Source: Hepsetus odoe
Taxonomy: Eukaryota > Chordata > Actinopteri > Characiformes > Hepsetidae
NCBI GenBank assembly: GCA_017165825.1
Contig: CM029372.1
Coordinates: forward strand, 30,119,322-30,183,321
Length of the DNA: 64,000 nt
Direction: 5' to 3'
A program made the translations under genes and the position numbers. Position 1 is the first letter of the stretch, and every line of letters begins with the position of its first letter. Below the pieces are notes generated by a model. It ran no database searches. It was not told where the DNA came from and was given only the letters and a program-made list of their open reading frames with translations. Shown piece by piece: positions 11,816 through 22,819 of this stretch.

Positions 11816-13250
11816 TTCATAATTTTTATTTATTTTTATTTTTTTGGTTTAGTTTGCTAAACCTGACTGTAATCATTTCAACCTATATTTGAAGGAACAT
11901 CTTAACAGTTTGCTTTGGACCATTGATGATTAATGGTTTTACAAAACTGGGAGGGTTTTTTCTTTTCTTTTCTTTTTTTCTGTAATGCTTCTCTAGAATG
12001 TCCTGACACCAACAATCCCCATCCAACATGGTTAACTTTATATGATTCCCAAAATCTTCAAAAGAAAAGGTGTGGAAAGATTGCAGGATCATTCCCTAGA
12101 AGACCTGAAGGTATCACTGCTGCCAATTATCTTCTTTCGGCTGCCTCAGTTAGGTGTTTCCACAGCAGATCATCCATCTCCATGTCTTCCTTTTCTTGTG
12201 AGTCTGAGCAGGAACGTAAACAGATGATGGAAAGGTAACAGCAACGTTACGCGGCTGAGACTACGAACAATCAAATTTTCAGAACTTTACGTTTAAACTA
12301 AGAGCTATCCTTTAAAAACTAATTGACCTGCTGAAAACTGGATTTTTTGTTTTGAGGATTAGATCTGGATGGATAAATAAGCATGCAGGTGTGAATGCAG
12401 CACTTTAAACCAGATTTAAATTTCAATAATTCAAATCAGTTCAGAAGGTTTATAGCAGTGTGAACACACCCATCTCTTCATGACACACCCATAAGGCAAA
12501 ACTCACCCCAGTGCTGGGAGGGCGCCCCCCGCTGTTCAGCGGAGAGACCTACAGACTTAATGCATCCTTGTTAACCAGGTCCCTGTATCCACTCTGGATG
12601 AACTGAATTGAAGTTCCAGTTCATCTCTCCTCATTGTTTTTCACCTTCTCACCCCAACACTGTTTTTTGTTTTTTTAAAAAGAGGAAAAAATGGCAATAA
12701 ATGGGCTTTTCTTTTGAACAGAAAAGAAAAATGAGATGCAGCTGTTGTTTTAGACCTAGATTCTCCAAATAGATCAATGTCAGCCTGAATGACTGGAGCA
12801 CTGAGTGTCAGCCCATGTGGCTAAAATCTGCCCAGGATGTGTGTGCAGGTCTAAATTCCTCTTATGACCTCTTTTCTGAAGTGTATGCCTGAAGCGGCTG
12901 GAGTTTATTTGATGTTTGTAGAGACAGTAAGTCCTAATGCGTCCTAAACCACACCCACAAGTCTAATACACCTCAATGAAGAGCTGGAGGAGGGTTGTGG
13001 ACTGAGATGTAGTTTTCATAGAAGTCACTGACATCATGGCAGTAAAAGTAAGTCAACAACTCTTTATTAGAGATCTAGGAGCCCTGCAGTTCTTAAGAAG
13101 AGGAACCGGTTTAGTGGGACTGCAACTGTGGGTGTGGAACTGTTTTTAAAGTTTTAACTCTTTATCAAACACTGTTCTTCTGCTATCCACTTTATTAATG
13201 TTGTATACATTACACACCGATTTATTATATTTATTTCATTTTATAATGAA

Positions 13251-13256
<6 letters not shown>
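11816..13256. other. Unassigned sequence
   Basis: Unique sequence with ORFs of at most 101 codons and no domain. A GC patch at 12515-12550 can fold locally. Confidence 0.5.

Positions 13257-13299
<43 letters not shown>
13257..13299 (+). repeat. (TA)n microsatellite
   Basis: Pure ta run adjoining a SINE. Confidence 0.93.
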
Positions 13300-13303
<4 letters not shown>

Positions 13304-13540
13304 GTGAGTATTCTTGTCATGCGAGGTCACAGCACAGCACATGTGAACCACAATAAAATTGGACCTCTGCATTTAACCCATGCAAACACCGTGCAGCAGG
13401 GGGCAGCTATTGAAAGCACCCAGGAGCAGTCACGGGGACAGTACCTTGCTCAAGGGTATCTCAGGGAAACCTACTGGTGAGGGGTTTGAACCCACAATCT
13501 TCCGATCCTCTGGCCAACTCCCTAAACACTTGGCCACCGC
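13300..13540 (-). mobile_element. SINE family A
   Basis: Plus strand shows the reversed copy: gaaagtgagtattcttgtca, aaaattggacctctgcattt, ccttgctcaagggtatctca, B box ggggtttgaacccac, ending ggccaccgctct. Preceded by a (TA)n run. Confidence 0.85.
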
Positions 13541-13606
13541 TCTGGACATGGAAGTTGCTCTGGATAAGAGCGTCTGCTAAATGCCATAAATGTAAATGTA
13601 AATGTA
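13541..13606 (+). mobile_element. SINE family B 3' tail
   Basis: gctctggataagagcgtctg then ctaaatgccataaatgtaaa. Cut at TA by the Tc1-type element starting at 13607. Confidence 0.8.
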
Positions 13607-14143
13607 CAGTGCAGAAGTTTTAGGCAGGTGTGAAAAAATGCTGTAAACAGAACGCTTTCAGAAATGGAAGTGTTGATCATTTATTTTCATCAATCAACAA
13701 AATGCAGTGAATGAACAAAAGAGAATCTAAATCAGATCAATATTTGGTGTGACCACCCTTTGCCTTCAAAACAGCATCATTTCTTCTAGGAACACTCGTG
13801 CACGGTTTCTGAAGGAACTCGGCCGGTCGGTCGTTCCAAACATCTTGGAGAACTGAGCACAGATCTTCTGTGGATGTAGCTCCTCACATCCTTCTGTCTC
13901 TTCATGTGATCCAGACACACTGGATGATGTGGAGATCAGGGCTCTGTGGGGCCAGAAGAGCTGATGCTGCTCTGAAGGTAAAAGGTAGAAACACCAGATA
14001 TTGATCTGATTTAGATTTTTCTTTTGTTTGCTCACTTTGCATTTTGTAAATTGATCAAAATAAACAATCATTATTGATATTTCTGAAAGCGTTCTGTTTA
14101 CAGCATTTCTTCCACACCTGCCTAAAACTTTTACACAGTGCTG
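13607..14143. mobile_element. Tc1/mariner-derived short element (MITE family M), copy 1
   Basis: Ends cagtgcagaagttttaggca and tgcctaaaacttttacacag are inverted, with TA before the left end. The minus strand keeps a trace of the transposase DDE region (FWPHRALI, related to APQSPDLN). Too short for a transposase. Confidence 0.85.
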
Positions 14144-14149
14144 GATATT

Positions 14150-14275
14150 TATATTTACATTTACAACATTTATCAGACGCTCTTATCCAGAGCAACTTCC
14201 ATGTCCTGATTACAGGGACAGTGGGTCTCAGGGTCTCAGGGTCTCAGGGACCCAGTGGTGGTAGTGCCATTTTCT
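14150..14275 (-). mobile_element. SINE family B, truncated
   Basis: tttacatttacaacatttat, cagacgctcttatccagagc, then gggtctcagggacccagtgg with a small triplication of gggtctca at 14223-14245. Confidence 0.8.
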
Positions 14276-14784
14276 CCAAAAATGAATCTCTCTGCTTCTT
14301 TTGATTGAGAATTGGGATGAAAGCTACTAAGGGTTAGACTGTCACAGTCCTCATGCAAGTCAGTCTTTTCTTAAACCGTTATTGTCCAGCTTCTGTGTAT
14401 ATATTCTGTCTGAAACACCTGAAAAGGATGTTGAGTATATTTAGGTTCTGTGCTGACGGCTGAATCTGTGAAAAGTAACGCGGGACTGGAAGGCTGAATG
14501 CTGGAGCTAAGTGCATTTTTTTTCTAAGCCATTGTAGGGAGGTTACCGTTCACGTCACTGGGTTGGGACCCTCTAGGGTACGTCTTCATTGTCTTTATTT
14601 AGGGACAGTATACTGTTGCTGTTTTGTTGTGTTAACCCTATACACTCTCTTGCCTTTTTATGGGATTTTCTATTTGTTCAGAATATCCTCCTGTCAGTTA
14701 ATAATGTTTATATTATATTCTGTCATTTTTCTTATCTATTTCACGAATTAATTTATTTGTTCATAAATACGTTTTTATTATCCA

Positions 14785-15035
14785 TCCATCCATCCATTTT
14801 CTGCCACTTGTCCCAAACAGGGTCGGGGGGAGTGCTGGTGTCCAACCCAGCGCACACAGGGCGAGGACGGGGGACGCACCCTGGACAGGTCGCCAGCCCA
14901 TCGCAGGGAGGAGCGGGACGGGGACGGCACCTTGCTCAAGGGTACCTCAGGGCAACCCATGGGTAGGGGTTCGAACCCCCGATCCTCCGATCTTGTGGCC
15001 AACACCCTAACCAGCAGGCCACCGCTGCCCCACTC
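14785..15035 (-). mobile_element. SINE family A head with GGATGGAT-type tail
   Basis: Reverse strand: ggggcagcggtggcctgctg, B box ggttcgaacccc, agcaaggtgccgtccccgtc, then a body ending gacaagtggcagaaaatgga and (TGGA)n. The same variant occurs forward at 28175-28425. Confidence 0.85.
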
Positions 15036-15249
15036 TTTATTTACTTCATTTTAACTTTATTTTTTTAAATTACTTTATTATACTTTATTACTTTATTATT
15101 ATTTAATATCATTTTAATATTACCTTCTTTTGCTTTGCTATTGTTGTATTCTATTTTATGTTATGCTCTATTATTTTGCTATCATTTTATTATATTTTTT
15201 TTTTTTTCTTTTATTTTTCTATAGTTTTATAATATATTTGTTAGTTTCT

Positions 15250-15380
15250 ATCACTCACTCACTCATTTTCATGGCCCCTTGGTCAAATTAGGGCAGCAGG
15301 GTGTGCTGGAGTGTGTCCCAGCTCTCACACAGTGAAAGGTGGGGACACACCCAGGACAGGTCACCAGTCCATCACTGTCT
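15250..15380 (-). mobile_element. Family C fragment, reversed
   Basis: cactcactcactcattttca, cacacccaggacaggtcacc, agtccatcac: reversed 3' end like that at 40505. Confidence 0.65.
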
Positions 15381-16087
15381 TTTGTGTCATTTTCCTGTTA
15401 TTTATTTAAAAAACAAACCATTGCTGCATAATATTTGTACCTCGATTGACAAAAGTGTACCGATATAGGGAGGGGTGTGTGTGTGTGTGTGTGTGTGTGT
15501 TGGCTCTCCTGATGAGCAGGTTTTCTAAGATATATGATCCTCTGACTGTACCATCACACCCAGCTGAGAGGTTTTTATCTTGTAATCCATCACCGCTGAT
15601 TGTTTTGTGTTTGCTTAGTGACACAGCACTTTTTCTGCCAAGTTCAGGAGAGTTTGTTCTCCTCCTCCTCCTCCTCCTAAAGGCGTAGCTGCTCTTTTGT
15701 CTGGTGCAGATTAAACGTCACACTGAGCTGCTCACATTGATGTGGCTGCTGTGTGTAGACCTGCCGGTCAGCTTGCTCGGCTTAACGTAGACGCGTTGCA
15801 GCAGTCTCAAAAACACTCCAGCAGGAAAAACAAAGGGGCGGAGGGGTCTAGCTTAAAGGTCCTGGTTCCAGTTGTTCTGGGCTTCTGAAATACATCTCCA
15901 TCACTTGCTTGGAGCAGATCTTGGAATCTTTAAAGCCGTTTCACACGCAACAGCCTGGGTAAATAAAAGCCATGTAGTCTCATCACTGTCCATGAAAACC
16001 CAACATTTCCTTCCATTTACAAGGTTCTAAAATTTCCATGATATCAAACCTCCTGAACTGCAACACTACACGCTGCACTACACTGCA
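15381..16087. other. Unassigned sequence
   Basis: Only a (GT)n and a short (CTC)n run (15659-15678) stand out. Confidence 0.5.
15475..15500 (+). repeat. (GT)n microsatellite
   Basis: Pure gt run. Confidence 0.92.
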
Positions 16088-16235
16088 GATGAGTGTAAAG
16101 TAAAAAGTACAGGAATGTACTGAGAGTATAAAGTAAAAAGTACAGGAATGTACTGAGAGTGTAAAGTAAAAGTACTGGAATGTACTGAGAGTGTAAAGTA
16201 AAAGTACAGGAGTGTACTGAGAGTGTAGAGTGAGA
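16088..16235 (+). repeat. 34-35 bp tandem repeat, four copies
   Basis: Unit gtgtaaagtaaaaagtacag then gaatgtactgaga, four near-perfect copies. Confidence 0.88.
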
Positions 16236-16855
16236 CGTGTCTCCTCTGAAGGACGTCTGGAGCGTCTGTCTGTGTGAAAGTGAACTGAATCTCACTCCAT
16301 ATTAATAGAATTAAAGACTATTAAAGCCTCGAACTTCAACTCCAATAAAAACAATCTACTGAAAATAATCCACATGAACTTCACCGCTTCACTTTCATCA
16401 CCGTCTCTACTAGTTCTCCATCACGGACACACACTCCACACACCCTGAACTCCACCGTCCACTCTCCCTGTCCTCTCTCTCACTCTCCTTCACTCTGTCC
16501 TGCACCGATGGACACTCAGAGGGACGTCTCTTCTGGGTTTGTGTCCATTTAGTCTGAGACGGTCTGGATGTTGGGAAGGTGATGGAGGATAAAATAATGG
16601 AGGATCAACTCAACTATGGTACTCAACTAAAGTAAGGAGTCTGTTCTGAAAGCTGAATAAAGGACAGATATGTAGAATTAAAAATGTAGGGAGCAAAAGG
16701 AACAAATAAATAACTACAGTACAGTAAATGTGAACCGGCTCCAGATGATTTATTTCCCACACAGCTGTAAGTTGGAGCTTCAGGTGAGGGAGTGGAAACC
16801 TCCTTCTTTTACAAGCTGGTGTTTCAACTGGAACGCACTCTGTTTTTCTTCTGAA

Positions 16856-16972
16856 GGGATTTCTGTGGAAGTGCTGATTGTAGCTGATAGAGAACCACAT
16901 TCACCCTCCACCCACGAGCCTTTCTGCAGTCAAGAAGATGTTTGTGATTACAGCCAGTACAGACTGCATTAA
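16856..16972 (+). other. Possible terminal coding exon of an unidentified gene
   Basis: After a pyrimidine-rich tract (tgtttttcttctgaag) an open frame reads ISVEVLIVADREPHSPSTHE, FCSQEDVCDYSQYRLH and stops at taa. Composition is more protein-like than its surroundings, but I recognise no family and see no upstream exon. Could be chance. Confidence 0.2.
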
Positions 16973-17099
16973 TACAACATCAACAACATCATGGTGCCTA
17001 AAATTACCAGCACAAGTGGGGACATGCTGTGAGACAGAACAGTACGACTGAACAGGACGGGACAGGACAGGACACACACAGCTTAGCCGACGTCAAGCA

Positions 17100-17830
17100 G
17101 AACCAGTGACACATTCAGTGTTCAAGTTTCACAATTATTTTATTTTCAACAACAATTAACAGAGAACATTTCCATCATTTACAACAGTGCCACATAGATA
17201 CACACGCAATGACATGCTGGATAAAACACCACAACACAATACTGCAAAATAACACACATTACTACAAATAACACCACACAACACCACACACAACACCACA
17301 CACACAACACAATACACAATGCAATACTACAAATAACACACAACACAATGCTGCAACACACAAGACACTAAAACTGTATCGTGAATCATGGAAGGATTGC
17401 TGTAATTAACTGCAAAAATGCAAAGATTTATGGAGAAAATAAATTAAAGTAAATGACTGTTGGATCGTTAAAATTATGCAAAAAAAAAATGGCACATAAA
17501 AATGGGAGGATAAAGTTCCCCATTCTGCCAGTAAAAGTCCGTACACTACCATGGATGGAGCGTTTGGTGTCGATGTCCCTGACAGAGGGAAGGGAGACCC
17601 GTTCTGCTGTCCTCCCTGTTTGTTGTGGGGTCCTGTTGTAGGAAGTGGTGTGAGTCCCAGTGCAGGCAGTGATGGAGCTGCTCGGGATGCTCCTCTGCAG
17701 AAGAAGGTGATGGTTTCTTGGCAGGGTTCATAGGTGGAACTTGACGCTCCAAAGAGAGGTGATCCCACTTTAAGAGACTGGTAGTTGCTTCTACACCAGT
17801 GAGCTGTTCCTCTTCTCTATGATCAGATCA
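17100..17830 (-). other. Possible 3' UTR and degraded coding end of an unidentified minus-strand gene
   Basis: The reverse strand holds aaaataaaataattgtgaaa near 17130 (polyA-signal-like). Further upstream (17540-17770) there is GC-richer sequence open in more than one frame, but no recognisable domain. Between them lies the ACAACACCAC tract. Weak evidence; an expressed sequence match would be needed. Confidence 0.18.
17205..17370 (+). repeat. ACAACACCAC low-complexity tract
   Basis: acaccacaacacaatac-type simple sequence with irregular units. Confidence 0.8.
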
Positions 17831-18507
17831 ACCACAGACGTGTCATCATCTAAACTGATAGGTCAGAGTGTTGGGCTTTCAGCCCTGAGGGTCTCCTGGG
17901 CTCAGCTGGGCAGTGATAAAGATGTTGCTCCTGATCCTGACAGGTCAGGAATCAAGTCAAGTAGGATTAAAGCCAGAGAACAGATTCAAATGAACATGTA
18001 TGGCTTTGCATGCTGGATTAACAGGAGACAATAGGAGACAATAATGGAATGGAATGGAAAAATCCAAGACTATGGACTGGCTGAGACAGAGGACAGTGTA
18101 AACATAGCCCGCCACATCCAGTAGTAATAACTGCAGAGTATTACAGAGGCCATTGTGTTGAAACATAAAGCCTTTAAGTCAGCTTCAGTTCAGTCTGACG
18201 CACCTGCCCTCAGGTATAATGGTAATGAGGTTCACCTGCTCGCACCAATTCTCACTGGTGCCCATCCATTACAATCTACATTCTGATTGGCTGAGAAACC
18301 CATGATGCCACTGTACATGCACACACATGTACATACACACATGTGGCCATACATGAAGTATGTGGGGATTTGACTGTGTTGCTTAGCAACCACAATCTGT
18401 TATTTACTTCATACTCAATTAACCGCTGCTCTGTGGAAATGATGTATCATATAAAAAATCTAATAACAAGTTTAATCATATCTGTAGACAGACAGACACA
18501 CACACAC

Positions 18508-18508
<1 letters not shown>

Positions 18509-18557
<49 letters not shown>
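18509..18557 (+). repeat. (GATA)n microsatellite
   Basis: About twelve copies of gata after a (CA)n stretch. Confidence 0.95.
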
Positions 18558-18689
18558 CCAATACAATGTAGCTGAGCTCAGTGCAGTTCAACATAATTAA
18601 TAGAGTTCAATTCAATTCAATTGGATTCAGATCATTTCAGTTCAGATAAATTCAACTCAACTTAGTTATGTTATTTTAGTTAAGTTCAG

Positions 18690-18735
18690 GCTGGGATAGG
18701 CTCCAGCACCCCGCGACCCTCTCTGCCCCCTAGTG
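18690..18735 (+). mobile_element. Family C 3'-terminal scrap
   Basis: ggctgggataggctccagca followed by ccccgcgaccctctc. Confidence 0.6.
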
Positions 18736-18739
18736 GCGA

Positions 18740-18850
18740 GAATATGAACAGCAGACATGCTTCCCGGAACCTTCTGTATTGAGTTTGTTTCCACACGGAC
18801 CCGGCTGTGGAGGACCTGTGAGAACACGACGGTTTTGGGTTAGTAACTCA
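18740..18850 (+). promoter_or_regulatory. Possible telo2 promoter or non-coding first exon
   Basis: A short GC-richer, non-repeat stretch about 1.1 kb upstream of the telo2 ATG. It contains ttcccggaacc, with a CCGGAA core like the ETS sites common in housekeeping promoters. It lies between the end of a dispersed repeat (to about 18735) and a Tc1-type element from about 18882. The implied upstream UTR exon must lie somewhere 5' of 19965, and this is the best visible candidate. Inference only; a TSS map would decide. Confidence 0.22.
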
Positions 18851-18881
18851 TCCGTTTTTATATTAACGTCTATAGAGGACA

Positions 18882-19165
18882 CTGTGCATAAGTCTTGAAC
18901 CCCCCGTTTCTTTTTTTATTTTGTATGGAATTGACTTGTTAATAAAAGAAATCTAATTTTTTTCCCTGTCAGACTGTCTGATCTTTGTCAAGTTGAGGAC
19001 TAAATGAAAGAATAAGGAGGAAATGTTTCACTGCTCCAGGCTGCAGAGTGCTTAAACATCAAGGTTCTAGATAAAGGGGTTCCACCCACTCAGCGTTCAG
19101 TATCAGCAGTAAACGAATCATCTGCACCTGTTTCTTCACTGCTGCATGTCTTAAATTAGACGCTT
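18882..19165. mobile_element. Tc1-type short element (family N), right end lost
   Basis: acactgtgcataagtcttga at the left; interior aacatcaaggttctag, ctcagcgttcagtatcagca and atcatctgcacctgtttctt match 48016-48391. The right end runs into the reversed LINE. Confidence 0.7.
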
Positions 19166-19868
19166 TGTTCATCTCTTCACCCAACTCACTTCTTCTTCCT
19201 CCTCCAACTCACTTCTTCTTCCTCCTCCAACTCACTTCTTCTTCCTCCTCCATCTCACAACCAACTTGTGGAGCAGAAGCACTAGCAACCTTCCCCATCA
19301 CACCTTCAACTTCCAGCTTCAAACTCCTCACCCTCCCTGACACCCTCTTCACTCCAAAACACTCTCCACATACTCTTCCTTCAGGATAACTCCTCCCCCA
19401 CTCCTCCTTCCATCCACACCATGGTAGAACAGTTTAAACCCTCCTCCAGTACACCTGGTCTCACTACCCTTCTATCTAGTCTCTCACAGACAGAAGATCA
19501 ACCTTTCTTCTCTCCATCACATCAGCTCATTCTCTACCTTCACCAGTCATGCTGCCAACATTCAGAGTTCCTCCCTCACTTCCACTCTCCTCTCCTTTCT
19601 GGACATTCCTTCCTCCTCATCTTCTTCTTCTTCTCCTTTGTCCAACAGTAGTCCAGTTTCCACCAGCACCCTGTAGACTAACAGCACCGGTGGCGGTAGC
19701 TGTTAACTCGGGCCTCGACCGATCCGGTATGGAAGTCTGTTTCATTGTCCGCTTATTGATTTGGGAAAAACTTTTACACCGGATGCCCTTCCTGACGTAA
19801 CCCTCCCCATTTATCCGTTACTGGGACCAGCACGAAAGACACTGGCTTGTGCTCCCTGGTGTCTGGGT
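19166..19868 (-). mobile_element. RTE-like LINE 5' end and endonuclease N-terminal part, reversed
   Basis: Reverse strand from 19868: family 5' segment (ggtaaatgg-like leader, agtctacagggtgctggtgg), then the start of the AP-type endonuclease region (gttctaccatggtgtggatg near 19420). The far end is a 23-bp unit (caactcacttcttcttcctc plus ctc) repeated about three times at 19182-19255. It lies upstream of telo2, probably in its 5' UTR intron. Confidence 0.75.
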
Positions 19869-19965
19869 TCTTGTGCAGTACTATATATATATATATATAT
19901 ATATAACATTGATTGTGGTCTTAAGCATGTGTTCACTCAGCATCTGCAAATTTCCTGTTTTCCAG

Positions 19966-20307
19966 CAGAGTGATGGATCGATGTTCCAGCCCTGAAGCAG
20001 AGCTCCGGCAGACGGTTGCCCCATGTCTGAGGGTCATCACAAACTCGAGGGATTCTGCAGAGATTACTGATGCTCTCCGGACTGTCCGGCACATTCTGGA
20101 GGACGGGGACGCCTCTGACAGCAAGAAGGTTGAATTTAACCGCACGTACTACACACGAGCCCTGCAGGTTCTGGTCAGCACTCTCAACTCCGATTGGTTC
20201 CACAGCCTGTCTGATCAGGAGCGCAGGGAATGGTGGGACAGCTTCTTCCTCCGAGGGCCACCTGACCAGGCGCTGCTGGTCTTGCTGGATACTGTCGGCT
20301 CCAGCAG
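19966..20307 (+). CDS. telo2: telo2 first coding exon with short 5' UTR
   Basis: The sequence before the ATG reads as a splice acceptor (tgttttccag, AG at 19964-19965). Only 7 nt of 5' UTR would then lie in this exon, which implies a non-coding exon further upstream. The coding part, 335 nt, ends before the donor gtacag at 20308 in codon phase 2, and the next exon restores the serine codon. It encodes an acidic helical N terminus ending in the conserved PPDQALLVLLDTVGSS segment. The acceptor is inferred from sequence; cDNA would settle it. Confidence 0.85.
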
Positions 20308-20516
20308 GTACAGGGATTCTGTTTACTGTTAAATATGCCTCAGTGGCCCTTGATTCTGGAGATTTTGATCCATGGTGGTGCATCCTGGTGCAATGTGTTG
20401 GACCTCCTGGTCTGGGCAGGACTGATGACACTTCTTTGTCCCATTACTTAATAGGATGCCAAAATGTGTTAAATTGTTCACACACACACACACACACCCC
20501 TGCTGCTGCAGCATCA

Positions 20517-20554
<38 letters not shown>

Positions 20555-21980
20555 CTCTCGCTCTCTCTCTCTCTCGCTCTCTCAGTGATGGTGCAGGTCT
20601 GGATTGGTGTGTGCGTGTGCTGGAGAGATTTCTTAGCGCAGGTCGTATCGGGGAGTTACTACAATCAAGGTGTTTTGAGATGAGCAGCCGTCCCGACTCC
20701 GTCCAGTTAAGAGAGACCATCCTGTCCCGCCTGTCCGCTCTTCCGGACATCACTGCCAACCGACTCCGAACACACACACCCGCAGCGTTCCTGCCACAGC
20801 GGTACTACACACACCTCGCCAGGGACGTCCTGATCTCCCTGGAGAAAACCTGCCACACCCTGAGAGGTATTTCTGTTGACTAATTAGGACTGACCATTGA
20901 AAAAAAAAGTAAAAAATGTTCCATGTGTTCCTCTTTGCTGCTACCCACACTGCTGCCAGGTGGCTTGAGTTGCCATAGCAACAGTAACTAAGAAAGTGGG
21001 ACTTTTGCAAATAGTAAGTTTAGGTAACACTCTTGTTTCTCGGTTGGATGGATGTGAAATGTAATTTAAAGCAGTGAATCTGTCCATGTGTGTTTTTCTT
21101 TTCCATGTGTTTTCACGTTGAGTGAAGATATTAAAGTGTGTGTTTTTTCACTCTAGCGGGTCAGGACTGCTCTCTGGGCTTCGTGGCGCAGTTATTGGGG
21201 AAAGTGTGCATGCAGGGACACGGAGGTGAGTCCCTCAGTGATGCCTTTAAAAATAAAACTGTTTTAAAGCTGCACAGTACCCAGAACCCAGAACCAGACA
21301 TGAATATCATCAGTGAACTGATGGTGGTTAATTGGATTTTGTGCATTTGGGCAGTGCATGAAAAATTGTGTAGCTTAAGTTTGCATTTCTAGGTGGTTGC
21401 TAGGTTGTTTCTATTGTATCCCAGGTGGTTGCTAGGTATTTATAAAGGAATCCCCTTGTGTGATGCTTAGTGATTTCTAGTTTGTTTTCAGCTTTTTACT
21501 ATTGTAGGCAGTTGCTAGGATGTTGAAGTGGCTTCTAGGCAGTTACTAGGTGATTGTCAAGCTACAGCAATTGCTAAAGTGTTGCAATGGTATGGTTGAA
21601 TTAATAAATGGTCATTCTACTCAGTTACAAAGAAATGTAGAAAAACTTATTGTTACATATAGTTTTTTTGCTTCAATAGGTTTTATTGATTTTACAAGAT
21701 GAGTCCAGACTTTTAAAATCAAAAAGCCTTGTCCTGTCTGGATGTGGAGCTTTGTTGTATATGGTTTGGGTGTGTGTGTGTGTGTGTGTTTAGAGTTGGT
21801 GTGTGGAACACTGGCTCCTCGTCTGTCTTCTCTCACACACTCTGACGCCCTGTGGCGGCGTGTGAGCTGTAAACTGCTGGAGAACGTCCCAGAACGCTGG
21901 ATAGAGAGCGTCATCACTGCACTCATACACAACCTGCATGGGTGAGTGTGTGAAGGCTGAGTGTGTTAGGTTGTGTGTGT

Positions 21981-22031
<51 letters not shown>

Positions 22032-22569
22032 TTATAGTGACCACGCTGATCCTAATGATGCATGTTTCCAATAAAATGGTCAGAGATTACCCTGTTTCTG
22101 TTATTATATAATAGGAGTTCTATTATTATTATAATTATTATTATTATTATTATTATCACTGTGTGTTTCCTTTAAGGGATATGAATAATATCCCTCAGCA
22201 GCGATTGCAGTCAGCTGTATGTTGTATGTGTGCATGTTTTTGTGGGGATTAAATGTTCCTGTAATGACAGGAATGCCAGTCTTCTTTTTCAGGAGGAAAT
22301 CATTATTAAATGGAGGAAAAATTAAAAGAGCAGGAAGAGCATTTCTGGTTTAGGGTTGTAATTGGGAAACGCAAACATTGAAATGCAGATATGTCAGTGA
22401 ATAGTCCTCACATATATAGTAATGATGGTGTGTGTGTGTGTGTGTGTTCTCTCTGTCCTCCTGCAGGGCGGCAGCGTTGTCGAGGGTGATGGGGAATCTG
22501 GTGTTGAAGAATAAGAAAGTTCAGTTTGTGCTCACACACAAACTCCTACTGCTGCAGTATCAACACCCG

Positions 22570-22605
<36 letters not shown>

Positions 22606-22762
22606 CCTACTGCTGCAGTATCAACACCTGGTAACACACACACACACACAAACTCCTACTGCTGCAGTATCAACACCTGGTAACACACACACACACAAAC
22701 TCCTACTGCTGCAGTATCAACACCAGGTAACACACACAAAATGGATAAAATAGGAATCCTAA

Positions 22763-22819
<57 letters not shown>

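Noticed and set aside
20070..20588. 172-codon frame overlapping telo2 exon 1
   Set aside because: An out-of-frame shadow that runs through the intron and a (CT)n repeat.
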